64,000 nt of DNA from Synechococcus sp. HK05 (GTDB lineage: Bacteria > Cyanobacteriota > Cyanobacteriia > PCC-6307 > Cyanobiaceae): positions 372,001 to 436,000 of the forward strand of contig NZ_JAHRXJ010000011.1 in assembly GCF_019104765.1 (NCBI RefSeq), read 5' to 3'. The notes beneath the pieces are model-generated. The model had not been told where the DNA came from, did no database searches, and was given only the letters and a program-made list of their open reading frames with translations. Of the stretch, positions 27,915 through 34,861 are shown one piece after another. The position numbers and the translations under genes were made by a program. Within the stretch, counting starts at the first letter, position 1. Each line of letters starts with the position of its first letter.

Positions 27915-28712
27915 TCAGAGCGTGAGATTTTGCGCGCGCAGCTGTTGCTCCAGCCAGGCGCGATGACGCACCTGCGCCTGGAGTTGCCGGCGGATGCAGG
28001 TGTCCAGCCGTGAAGGCTGCTGCTGTCTCATGCGGGCGAGCAGCAGCCGGCAGCTGTCTTGGCTGCCAATGCAGCCCAGGGCCTGGATGGCGGTTTCCGC
28101 CACGCCAGGCAGCTGATCGGCATCGATGCAGGAATCCAGCACGGCCAGAATTTCAGGCTCCTGGCGGCGTTGCAGCAGTCGCAAGGTGGCGATCACCACC
28201 TCGGCGCGCAGGTCGTTCAGGAGGGGTTGGGTGAGTGTGAGCAACGCTTCAGTGCTCAGGCTGCGGCTGCGGAAGGTGAGCAGTGCCAAGCCAGCCAATC
28301 GCTCCGCTTGGGCCGGCGCGGCCAGGGCCGATTCAATGATGGAGAGGTCAATCTCCTGGCCCCAGCAGGCCAGCGCTTCGAGCACGGCAGGGCGTAGCTC
28401 TCCGGCTTGGTGCAGCCACTGCAGCAGTTGATCCCTTGCCTGTGGGTGATGGCAGATGCCCAGGGCGCGGATCAATGGAAGGCTGCAGCCTCCATCGCTG
28501 CAGAGCTCCAGGATCAAAGCGATGGCCCCGGGGCCGGCCATGCCCAGCCGCTCGCCGACGGCGAGGGCCAGATCAGGGTCGGCGATCCGGGGCAGGAGTT
28601 CAGCCAGTTCTTCGGGGCTGAGGGGTTGCCGCCGCCAGCGACCCAGCCGGGTGGCGAGCTCGGTGTGCTGCTCAGCCGAGAGCACACCTTGGGCAGCGGC
28701 AGTGGAGGGCAT
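27915..28712 (-). CDS. HEAT-repeat-like protein in the nitrite gene cluster
   Basis: A 265-residue all-helical protein with repeating 30-residue helical pairs rich in Leu and Ala (PLIRALGICHHPQARDQLL, PAVLEALACWGQEIDL, AEVVIATLRLLQRRQEPEI, AETAIQALGCIGSQDSC), typical of HEAT/PBS-lyase-type repeats used for protein binding. No catalytic motif is seen. It starts 2 bases after the stop of the FocA/NirC gene and so shares its transcript downstream of nirA. A scaffold or regulatory role in nitrite assimilation is suggested by context only. Confidence 0.75.
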   Translation of the reverse strand: MPSTAAAQGVLSAEQHTELATRLGRWRRQPLSPEELAELLPRIADPDLALAVGERLGMAGPGAIALILELCSDGGCSLPLIRALGICHHPQARDQLLQWLHQAGELRPAVLEALACWGQEIDLSIIESALAAPAQAERLAGLALLTFRSRSLSTEALLTLTQPLLNDLRAEVVIATLRLLQRRQEPEILAVLDSCIDADQLPGVAETAIQALGCIGSQDSCRLLLARMRQQQPSRLDTCIRRQLQAQVRHRAWLEQQLRAQNLTL

Positions 28713-28714
28713 GA

Positions 28715-29620
28715 TCAGCGGGCGCCCAGTTCGGCGGCGAGCTCGCGTTCGAGCTTCTCATCGTGCTCCTTGGGCAGCACGTTGCTGATCTTGGTGCGGT
28801 GGGTGCTGTAGAAGAGCATGCCGATGAACACCATCCCGCCCACGATGTTGCCGGCGGTGACGGGGATGAAGTTCCACACGATCACCTTGCTGAAGGGAAC
28901 GCCCGAGCCCAGCAGGGGACCAGCGGTGTGCAGGAATTGATTCACCACGATGTGCTCCATTCCCAGGGTTTGGAATGCGGTGATCGGCAGCCAGCAAGCA
29001 AGAATCTTGCCGGGCACGCTTTTGCTCACCAGGGCCATGGTCACGCCCAGGCACACCAGCCAGTTGGCCACCACGCCCCGCAGGAAGGCCAGGAAAAAGC
29101 CTGTGCTGCCCAGTGCCTCATATTTGCCGATCACATTTGCTTTGTTCAGCTTGATGATCGTGGCGGCGACGGCATTCCAGTCGCCTGCCCAGGCTGCATC
29201 CGCAGGGGCTGCGCCACCGCTTTTCAGGCTCAGCATCATGATCACGGCCACCGCCAGGGTGCCGAGGAAATTGCCGATCCACACCCAGATCCAGTTCCGG
29301 AAGGTGGCACTCCACGTGCTCTTGCCTGCCCAGACCGCCATCGGCAACAGGGCGAAGTTTCCGGTGACCAGCTCCATGCCGAACAGCACGATGCTGGCGA
29401 AACCGAAGGGGAACAGCACCGATCCGAGGAAGGGCAGCTTGGTCTGAGCGGCCACGGTGAGCGCCAGCACCACAGCCAGGCCCAGGATGGAGCCGGAATA
29501 AAAACCGCGCAGCAAGAGGTTCTTGATGCTCACGGTTGATTTCTTGCCCCCGGCAACAATCATGCCGTCGACAAGTTCATTGGGTAGGACGTAGTCCATC
29601 TGTGAGGCGGTTGCACTCAT
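28715..29620 (-). CDS. Formate/nitrite transporter family (FocA/NirC) protein
   Basis: A 301-residue membrane protein with about six membrane segments and the FNT features LFGMELVTGNFALLPM (about residues 79-94) and CLGVTMALVSKSVPGKI, plus VGGMVFIGMLFY at the last helix. The family forms pentameric channels for nitrite or formate. Placement between nirA and the HEAT gene on one strand points to nitrite uptake or efflux. ATG 29620. It follows nirA by 267 bases, a gap that holds a 44-codon ORF. Confidence 0.92.
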   Translation of the reverse strand: MSATASQMDYVLPNELVDGMIVAGGKKSTVSIKNLLLRGFYSGSILGLAVVLALTVAAQTKLPFLGSVLFPFGFASIVLFGMELVTGNFALLPMAVWAGKSTWSATFRNWIWVWIGNFLGTLAVAVIMMLSLKSGGAAPADAAWAGDWNAVAATIIKLNKANVIGKYEALGSTGFFLAFLRGVVANWLVCLGVTMALVSKSVPGKILACWLPITAFQTLGMEHIVVNQFLHTAGPLLGSGVPFSKVIVWNFIPVTAGNIVGGMVFIGMLFYSTHRTKISNVLPKEHDEKLERELAAELGAR

Positions 29621-29666
29621 GGGATGCGTTGCGGTGGTTTGGGTTGGATGGCGCGAACGACTGAAC

Positions 29667-29801
29667 TCAGCCGCTGATGCGGTTCATCAGGCGTGAGAGG
29701 AAATCCCGGCTGTTGCGGCTGATCGGGGGGGTGTCCTGGCCGCTGCTGCTGAGCCAGTTCACAAAGCGAGAGAAGAGATCGCGTTGGGTGGTGGAGGGCA
29801 T
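29667..29801 (-). CDS. Candidate small protein (44 aa) between nirA and the FNT gene
   Basis: ATG 29801 to TGA 29667-29669 encodes 44 residues: MPSTTQRDLFSRFVNWLSSS, a Ser/Pro-rich linker, and RDFLSRLMNRISG. The two ends are similar amphipathic helices (DLFSRFVNWL and DFLSRLMNRI). It lies after the nirA stop and before the FNT gene, on the same strand, so it would be on the nitrite transcript. No strong Shine-Dalgarno is visible. Small proteins that bind and regulate nitrite reductase are known in cyanobacteria, but identity with one of those is not claimed. Confidence 0.45.
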   Translation of the reverse strand: MPSTTQRDLFSRFVNWLSSSGQDTPPISRNSRDFLSRLMNRISG

Positions 29802-29887
29802 GGCGTGTGGAGGATGGTGGTGCGACAGGCAGGGAGCCGGGCTTCAAAAGAACAGCGCCGCGGCAACGATCTGCTCGCCAGAAGCAA

Positions 29888-31462
29888 TCAGTGCTGGCGT
29901 GGTTTGGCGCCGAACTGCTCGATCAGCAGTTCTTTGAGCACCTGTTTCACGTCGCTGGCGGGCACGGCCTTGCGGTGCAGGGCGCCGATCTGGGGGTTGG
30001 CCCCCTGGGAGCCGCCGATGGTGATGTCGTAGCCCTCGCCCATGCCGCCCTCAGGGTTCCGGGCTTTGGTGCCCGTGAGGCCAATGGCGCCCATGTAGGC
30101 CTGGCCGCAGGTGTTGGGGCAGCCGGTCCAATGGATCTTTAGCTCCTCGGGCAGCTCCAGCTCGCGGTCGAGTTCTTCGGCGGCGGCGAGGGCCTGGTCC
30201 TTGGTGTTGGTGAGGGCGAAGCTGCAGTAGGTGTTGCCCGTGCAGCTCACGGTGCCGGCGGCCAGATGGCTGGGGGCCAGGCTGAAGCGCTGCAGCAGCG
30301 GCTCTGCCTGGAAGGCAGGGATCTGCTCGGAGGCGATCCCGCTGAGGATCACGTTCTGATCTTCGGTGAGGCGAATGTCGCCGTCGCCATAGCGCTCAGC
30401 CAGCCCAGCCAGATCCTGGAAGTCGTCGGCTTTGAGGCGACCCACCGGCACGTGCAGGCCTGCGTAGTTCAGTCCGTCCTGCTTCTGAGGATGGAGGCCG
30501 TAGTGGCTGCGGGGCTCGTGATCAAACACCGAGCCCGGGTCGGGGGTGAGCGGGCCGAAGCGCTCTTCCACCATCGCGCGGAAGGCATCGAGCCCAACCT
30601 GGTCGAGATAGAGGCGGAAGCGGCCTTTGGGGCGCTTGTCGCGCTCGCCGTTGTCGCGCCAGATCTTGATCACCGCTCCTGTGATGGCGCAGATCTGATC
30701 GGGTCGCACCCAGGCGTTGAGAGGAATGGCGTAGGCATTCATCTGCGAGGAGAGAATGCCGCCGATCCACACCCCGAAGCCCAGTTCACCGTTGCGCTCC
30801 ACGGGGTGGAACACGATGTCGTTGTGGAGTAGGAAGTTGTCGCGCGCACCGGCAACAGCGGTGTTCCACTTGCGCGGCAGGTTGGAAAACTCGGGATTCC
30901 CGGCGCGGTTGTTGGTGAGGTAGTTCTCCAGTTCAACCGTGTAGGGCCGGGTGTCCACGATTTCGTGGGGGTCGATGCCGGCAATCGGATTGCCGGTCAC
31001 ATTGCGGGGGTTGTCGAAGGCGGATTGGATCGTGGTGAGCCCCACCTCCTGCAGGCGGCTCAGGATCTCCGGCAGGTCTTCCAGCAGTACACCGCGCAGC
31101 TGGATGTTCTGGCGGGTGGTGATGTCGGCACTGCCGTTGGTGCCATAGCGGGCCACGATGCTGCCCACCACGCGCAGTTGCTCAGCGCTGATCACCCCGT
31201 TGGGCACGCGTAGCCGCAGCATGAACAGCCCTGGCGTTTTCGGCCGCCAGAACATCCCGTACCACTTGAGGCGAAGCTGCAGGTCGGTTTCATCAACGTT
31301 TTCCCAGCCCAGCTGCGCAAACCGCTCGATTTCACTCCCTACAAGGAGACCGTCTTTGGCGGCTTTGTTCTGCTCGATCTTGTTGAGCTTTTTCCCTTCG
31401 AGCCATGGCGCTAAAGCGCTGGGCTGCGGGGAATCGTTGCTGATGGATGGGGTAACCACCAT
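29888..31462 (-). CDS. nirA: Ferredoxin-nitrite reductase
   Basis: A 524-residue enzyme with the sulfite/nitrite reductase half-domain repeats. The siroheme and 4Fe-4S ligands are in SCTGNTYCSFALTNTK and TGCPNTCGQAYMG near the C-terminus. FWRPKTPGLFMLRLRVPNG and ADITTRQNIQLRG are the ferredoxin-dependent family's first half-repeat. It reduces nitrite to ammonium with six electrons from ferredoxin. ATG 31462. NtcA-like boxes lie 167-218 bases upstream on the same strand. The siroheme genes are immediately beyond, divergently oriented. Confidence 0.97.
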   Translation of the reverse strand: MVVTPSISNDSPQPSALAPWLEGKKLNKIEQNKAAKDGLLVGSEIERFAQLGWENVDETDLQLRLKWYGMFWRPKTPGLFMLRLRVPNGVISAEQLRVVGSIVARYGTNGSADITTRQNIQLRGVLLEDLPEILSRLQEVGLTTIQSAFDNPRNVTGNPIAGIDPHEIVDTRPYTVELENYLTNNRAGNPEFSNLPRKWNTAVAGARDNFLLHNDIVFHPVERNGELGFGVWIGGILSSQMNAYAIPLNAWVRPDQICAITGAVIKIWRDNGERDKRPKGRFRLYLDQVGLDAFRAMVEERFGPLTPDPGSVFDHEPRSHYGLHPQKQDGLNYAGLHVPVGRLKADDFQDLAGLAERYGDGDIRLTEDQNVILSGIASEQIPAFQAEPLLQRFSLAPSHLAAGTVSCTGNTYCSFALTNTKDQALAAAEELDRELELPEELKIHWTGCPNTCGQAYMGAIGLTGTKARNPEGGMGEGYDITIGGSQGANPQIGALHRKAVPASDVKQVLKELLIEQFGAKPRQH

Positions 31463-31628
31463 GGGTGCTGAAAGTGATGTTCTGGGTGGAACTGGAGTCA
31501 GCGCTGGACAGCTCGAACCGAGGCACAGTTCGGCGCGCTGCAGGACAATGCACTGTCTCCAGGCCGCTTCAAAACGAACAGCACGGCTTGGTTGGAGTGA
31601 TTAAGCCATTCCTGGCGGCAGGGCGTTT

Positions 31629-31642
31629 GTTGCTGTTGCTAC
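31629..31642 (-). promoter_or_regulatory. NtcA-like box upstream of nirA
   Basis: On the minus strand this reads GTA-GCAACAGC-AAC, one base off the GTA-N8-TAC consensus. A TTAATC hexamer (31599-31604) lies 24 bases downstream, close to the usual 22-23. A second variant, GTA-N8-CAC, is at 31667-31680. nirA is NtcA-activated in other cyanobacteria, which supports the call. Confidence 0.5.
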
Positions 31643-31743
31643 GAATGCCCCTGGCCTTGGGCAATGGTGTCAACCGCTACTTGAGAAGGGCGCGTCATCC
31701 GAGTTGATGATGCGGTTCTCAGGTGCTCGTTGTGAGCCGATCT

Positions 31744-31962
31744 TCAGTATTGACGGCCGATTTCGCCGAGCATGCGCACGGCGCCGTAGCGCAGCATCTG
31801 CCAAACCCGGCCCATGGCCATCAGATCGGCATCCAGCTCGCGGCGCCAGCGGGTGTCGGCGGTGTCTGCGCTGAACCGCTCGGGGGAGCGGCGTGCCCCC
31901 CGGCTTTCCGGCCGAGCGGTGCGGGTGCGTCTCGAGCTGGGGATGGGGCGCTGCGATGGCAT
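31744..31962 (-). CDS. Possible hypothetical protein (72 aa)
   Basis: ATG 31962 encodes 72 residues: an Arg/Ser-rich N-terminus that looks disordered, then a helix-prone C-terminal half (WRRELDADLMAMGRVWQML, RMLGEIGRQY). The C-terminal half looks protein-like, but the start lies only 9 bases from the divergent chelatase start and has no ribosome site, so a later start or a false ORF is possible. No family recognised. Confidence 0.4.
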   Translation of the reverse strand: MPSQRPIPSSRRTRTARPESRGARRSPERFSADTADTRWRRELDADLMAMGRVWQMLRYGAVRMLGEIGRQY

Positions 31963-31971
31963 GGTGAAGGC

Positions 31972-32631
31972 ATGAGAGGCGATTGGGCGACTTCACCAGT
32001 CCAGGGCTCCAGCCAGTGGTGGCCGTTGCTACGGAACCTGCGTCGCCGTGGCCCCTGGTCGTTGTTGGTGGTGGTGCACGGCCACAGTGGTGGTGTGATT
32101 CCTGCCGTGCTGGTGCAGGCGCTGGATGCTTTGGCCAAGCAGCGGCCGGCGCCGGTGTGGGTGCAGGCGCTCACCGCTGAACCTGTCGACTTGCCGCCGG
32201 GCGAGCGGTTGTTGGTGGTGCCATTGCTGCTCACACCCGGCAGTCATGCCCGCTTTGATCTGCCGGCCCTGCGGAATCGGCTGCGCGCGGCGGGACATGA
32301 GGTGGTGCTGTTGCCCTTCCTGGGGGCCTGGCCTGTATGGCTGGAGCATCTCCGCACGCTCGTGGCCGCCGTGGGCTGCGGTTCGGTGCTCCACCACCCC
32401 TTGCGCTCAGGTGTGGCCGATCGCTACCTGCAGGCTGTGGCGCAGCGCCTGGAGCGCCCGTTGATCAGTGATTGGCCGGTGGACGGAGCGCCTGGCGGCC
32501 CGTTGCCCCTGGCATTGGCCCCCAACCGGATCACCGCTCAGCTAGAGGATGCAGGCTTCGACGCCCCGGCCTTGTTAGAGCGTCCCGCCACCCGCGATCT
32601 GGTGTTCACCTTGCTGCGCAACCTGCCATGA
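31972..32631 (+). CDS. CbiX/SirB-type sirohydrochlorin chelatase-like protein
   Basis: A 219-residue protein with the CbiX fold signature LLVVVHGHSGG (about 33-43), RLLVVPLLLTPGSHARFDLPAL (start about 82) and LVAAVGCG. The histidines in HGH and GSHAR are the expected metal ligands. Such enzymes insert ferrous iron into sirohydrochlorin to make siroheme. ATG 31972 is used. Its stop overlaps the cobA start (ATGA at 32628-32631), so the two are co-translated. The pairing with cobA beside nirA strongly suggests siroheme supply to NirA. The precorrin-2 dehydrogenase step is not in the window. Confidence 0.8.
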   Translation: MRGDWATSPVQGSSQWWPLLRNLRRRGPWSLLVVVHGHSGGVIPAVLVQALDALAKQRPAPVWVQALTAEPVDLPPGERLLVVPLLLTPGSHARFDLPALRNRLRAAGHEVVLLPFLGAWPVWLEHLRTLVAAVGCGSVLHHPLRSGVADRYLQAVAQRLERPLISDWPVDGAPGGPLPLALAPNRITAQLEDAGFDAPALLERPATRDLVFTLLRNLP

Positions 32632-33422
32632 CCGAGTTCAGCAACGGCAAGGTGTACCTGGTGGGTGCGGGGCCGGGCGATCCCGACCTGCTCACGATCA
32701 AGGCCCATCGGCTGCTCAGCAGCTGTGATGCGTTGGTGTACGACTCGCTCGTGCCGCGGGAGGTGTTGGCGTTGGTGCCCGACACGGCTGAGCAGCACTT
32801 TGTGGGCAAGCGGCGCGGCCACCATTCCGTGCCGCAGCCCAGCACCAACGCGGTGTTGGTGGAGCTGGCGGGCCGGCATCGCTGTGTGGTGCGGCTCAAG
32901 GGCGGCGATCCCTTCCTGTTTGGTCGGGGTGGAGAAGAAGCCGCCCACCTCGAGCGCCATGGCGTGGCGGTTGAGGTGGTGCCCGGGGTGACCGCCGGTA
33001 TCGCCGCCCCCGCCTATGTGGGCATTCCCGTGACCCACCGCCGCGCTGGCAGTTCCGTCACCTTTGTGACCGGCCACGAGGAAATCGATAAAGCGCGTCC
33101 GAGCGTGGATTGGCGTGCGTTAGCCCGCAGCAGCGATGGCCTGGTGATCTACATGGGGCTGCACAACCTGCCCCACATCTGTGAGGAGTTGATTGCGGGA
33201 GGCCTTTCCCCCACCACCCCGGCGGCGGCGGTGCAGCAGGGCACGGTGCGCGGCCAGCGTTCGGTGATTGCCGATCTGGCCGGGTTGGCGGCTGCTGTGT
33301 CTGAGGCCGAGCTGGCTTCCCCTTCGATCGTGGTGATCGGCGAGGTGGTGAATCAGCGGGTGGAGAGTTGTGCTCCTGAGCCCGCTGCCGTGGAGATGCC
33401 GATCCCGCTCAAACAGGGTTGA
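32628..33422 (+). CDS. cobA: Uroporphyrinogen-III C-methyltransferase
   Basis: A 264-residue SUMT with VYLVGAGPGDPDLLTIKA at the N-terminus, VRLKGGDPFLFGRGGEEA, VPGVTAGIAAPAYVGIPVTHR and VIYMGLHNL, the SAM and substrate binding motifs. It methylates uroporphyrinogen III at C2 and C7 to precorrin-2, the branch point for siroheme and B12. No CysG-type dehydrogenase/chelatase domain is fused. ATG 32628 overlaps the chelatase stop. Its last 14 bases overlap the convergent hypothetical gene. Confidence 0.96.
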   Translation: MTEFSNGKVYLVGAGPGDPDLLTIKAHRLLSSCDALVYDSLVPREVLALVPDTAEQHFVGKRRGHHSVPQPSTNAVLVELAGRHRCVVRLKGGDPFLFGRGGEEAAHLERHGVAVEVVPGVTAGIAAPAYVGIPVTHRRAGSSVTFVTGHEEIDKARPSVDWRALARSSDGLVIYMGLHNLPHICEELIAGGLSPTTPAAAVQQGTVRGQRSVIADLAGLAAAVSEAELASPSIVVIGEVVNQRVESCAPEPAAVEMPIPLKQG

Positions 33423-33786
33423 GGGAAGCCTGGGGCCGCCGCAGGTTGCGCCCGAGGTGGAGATGGCGCAAGCTCCAGCCCCGCGCCGGCTCGGGCGCAG
33501 GCTGCGCCTGGATCCAGGCGTCGTCCTCCTCGGCCATGGCTTGGCGGTCGCTGCCGTCGAGTCCGCAGTAGAGCAGGTGCAGGATGCGATCGGCATCGAT
33601 CTCAAGATCAGCCACCTCCTGCCAGAGGCGGTCGCTGCCGGCCGCGTCGGCGCGCACAAACTGCGCATCCATCAACTGACGCGTGAGCAGGAGGGCGAGG
33701 GCCTGTTGCTTGCGGGCCGTGAAGGCTGCGCTGGTCACGCCGGATCGCCAGCCTTGATGGGTGCAGCTGCTGGGGGGTGCCGTCAT
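33409..33786 (-). CDS. Hypothetical protein (125 aa)
   Basis: A 125-residue predicted soluble protein, not recognised. The middle is helical and acidic (QQALALLLTRQLMDAQFV, LWQEVADLEIDADRILHLLY) and the C-terminus is basic. ATG 33786. Its tail overlaps the end of cobA by 14 bases. A consensus NtcA-type box sits 19 bases upstream at 33805, too close to act as an activator site with normal geometry; it might instead serve as a repressor site or serve the divergent cupin-like gene. Confidence 0.6.
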   Translation of the reverse strand: MTAPPSSCTHQGWRSGVTSAAFTARKQQALALLLTRQLMDAQFVRADAAGSDRLWQEVADLEIDADRILHLLYCGLDGSDRQAMAEEDDAWIQAQPAPEPARGWSLRHLHLGRNLRRPQASLNPV

Positions 33787-33804
33787 CAGGTTGTGGCGCT
33801 GGGT

Positions 33805-33818
33805 GTAACCAACGCTAC
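33805..33818. promoter_or_regulatory. NtcA-type box (GTA-N8-TAC)
   Basis: GTA (33805-33807), ACCAACGC, TAC (33816-33818) matches the consensus exactly, in the divergent region between the 125-aa hypothetical gene and the cupin-like gene. No good -10 was seen at 22-23 bases on either strand, so chance is possible. Confidence 0.35.
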
Positions 33819-34022
33819 TGATTGCAAAACCACCTGAATCACTGGTCTGTGGAAAGGTTGATTAAGTAGTGCTGCGAACCATGACGTGCCGGTGATTGCG
33901 GTTCATTGGCCAATCCCCAGGCCGCCGCCCTTCCCTTCGCCATGGTTTCGTTCCCCCTCCAACAAGACTCACTCGAGCGCGAAAGCCGATGTCATGGGCC
34001 GATTGCATCGGAGCGGGCGCCG

Positions 34023-34499
34023 ATGTTTGAGCTCATTCCCTATGAGAAGTTCCGCGACACTCCCGCGGTGCGGTTCTTTGACATCACCGTTGCCGAATCC
34101 AACGCCCGCGACCTGGTGATCCATTCCGGGCCCGCCGTGAGCCCCCCCGATGAGGAGAAAACCGGAGCCTGGCAGTTTTATCTGCACCCCCACCAGGAAG
34201 ACAACCTCCTCGCTCTGCATGGAGGCCGCACCTTCTATCTGGTGAACTTCGGCTGGAACTACCCGTATCACATTGTTCGCCTGGACACCGGCGGCGACAT
34301 CCTCCGGATCCCGCCCGGCACCTTCCACCGTTCGGTGTCGGACCCCGATGGATCGGTGGTGCTCAACCAGGCCGTGCGCGAGGCGGGCGCCAGTGTGGTG
34401 CGCGAGTTTCGCGTGTACAACAGCCGCTTGATTCCGCGGCTGTTTGCCACCACCTTCAAGACGGCGCCCCTGCCCAAGCTGCACGGTGTGAGCTGGTAA
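34023..34499 (+). CDS. Cupin-like protein, hypothetical
   Basis: A 158-residue protein with a cupin-type beta-barrel pattern: WQFYLHPHQEDNLLALHGGRTF (HxH...E-like first motif, about residues 48-69), IVRLDTGGDILRIPPGTFHRS (second motif with P-G-x-x-H) and beta strands between. Metal binding by the histidines is likely; the reaction is unknown. ATG 34023 has a GGAG 9-12 bases upstream and begins a regular fold (MFELIPYEKF); longer in-frame starts at 33906 and 33942 lack a ribosome site. It stands alone between cobA and the small gene at 34509. Confidence 0.75.
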   Translation: MFELIPYEKFRDTPAVRFFDITVAESNARDLVIHSGPAVSPPDEEKTGAWQFYLHPHQEDNLLALHGGRTFYLVNFGWNYPYHIVRLDTGGDILRIPPGTFHRSVSDPDGSVVLNQAVREAGASVVREFRVYNSRLIPRLFATTFKTAPLPKLHGVSW

Positions 34500-34508
34500 G
34501 GCTCCGTT

Positions 34509-34712
34509 TCAGGCCTGTTCGCGGCGGCGGGGCAGGGGCACCACATCGCGCTGGTTGAAGCGCTCACACACGGCGTAGGCAGCGGGCAGGTTGGCGACCC
34601 GCTGCCAGGCGCCATCCACCTCGGCATGGTTCACCACATAGCCGCCCCCCCCATCGCGGGCAATGCGGCAGCCGTCGCCCGTGAGACCAACAAGGTGCAG
34701 TGGCCCGCCCAT
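34509..34712 (-). CDS. Small hypothetical protein (67 aa)
   Basis: A 67-residue protein, MGGPLHLVGLTGDGCRIARD at the start and a basic C-terminus (PLPRRREQA). The start is well supported: AAGGAG (minus strand, 34722-34727) is 9 bases before ATG 34712. It reads like a small beta-rich domain (GGYVVNHAEVDGAWQRV). No family recognised. It follows the amidoligase-type operon on the same strand but is separated from it by a likely terminator. Confidence 0.7.
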   Translation of the reverse strand: MGGPLHLVGLTGDGCRIARDGGGGYVVNHAEVDGAWQRVANLPAAYAVCERFNQRDVVPLPRRREQA

Positions 34713-34813
34713 GGATCTGCGCTCCTTACGGATCGGTACTGATCTGTTTCTACGTCTGCAGCAGGGGAGCTGGCATGTGTGTTTTTGCCCACGCAATCAA
34801 TCTTGAGGCTTGG

Positions 34814-34857
34814 AAAAAAAAGCTGAAAACAGCACCGGATTCCCTTTCGATTTCAGC
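34814..34857 (-). terminator. Probable terminator of the ATP-grasp/DUF2126 operon
   Basis: On the minus strand GCTGAAA (34857-34851) can pair with TTTCAGC (34828-34822), a 7-bp stem with a 22-nt loop, followed by eight T (34821-34814). It starts 5 bases after the DUF2126 stop. A shorter alternative GCTG-TTTT-CAGC stem also exists. Confidence 0.5.
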
Positions 34858-34861
34858 CGCT

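Larger units (their letters stand above)
31463..31971. other. Region between nirA and the chelatase gene
   Basis: About 510 bases with no long gene. It holds the nirA leader and promoter region (31463-31680, two NtcA-like boxes) and a possible 72-aa minus-strand ORF at 31744-31962. No terminator was recognised. Confidence 0.5.
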
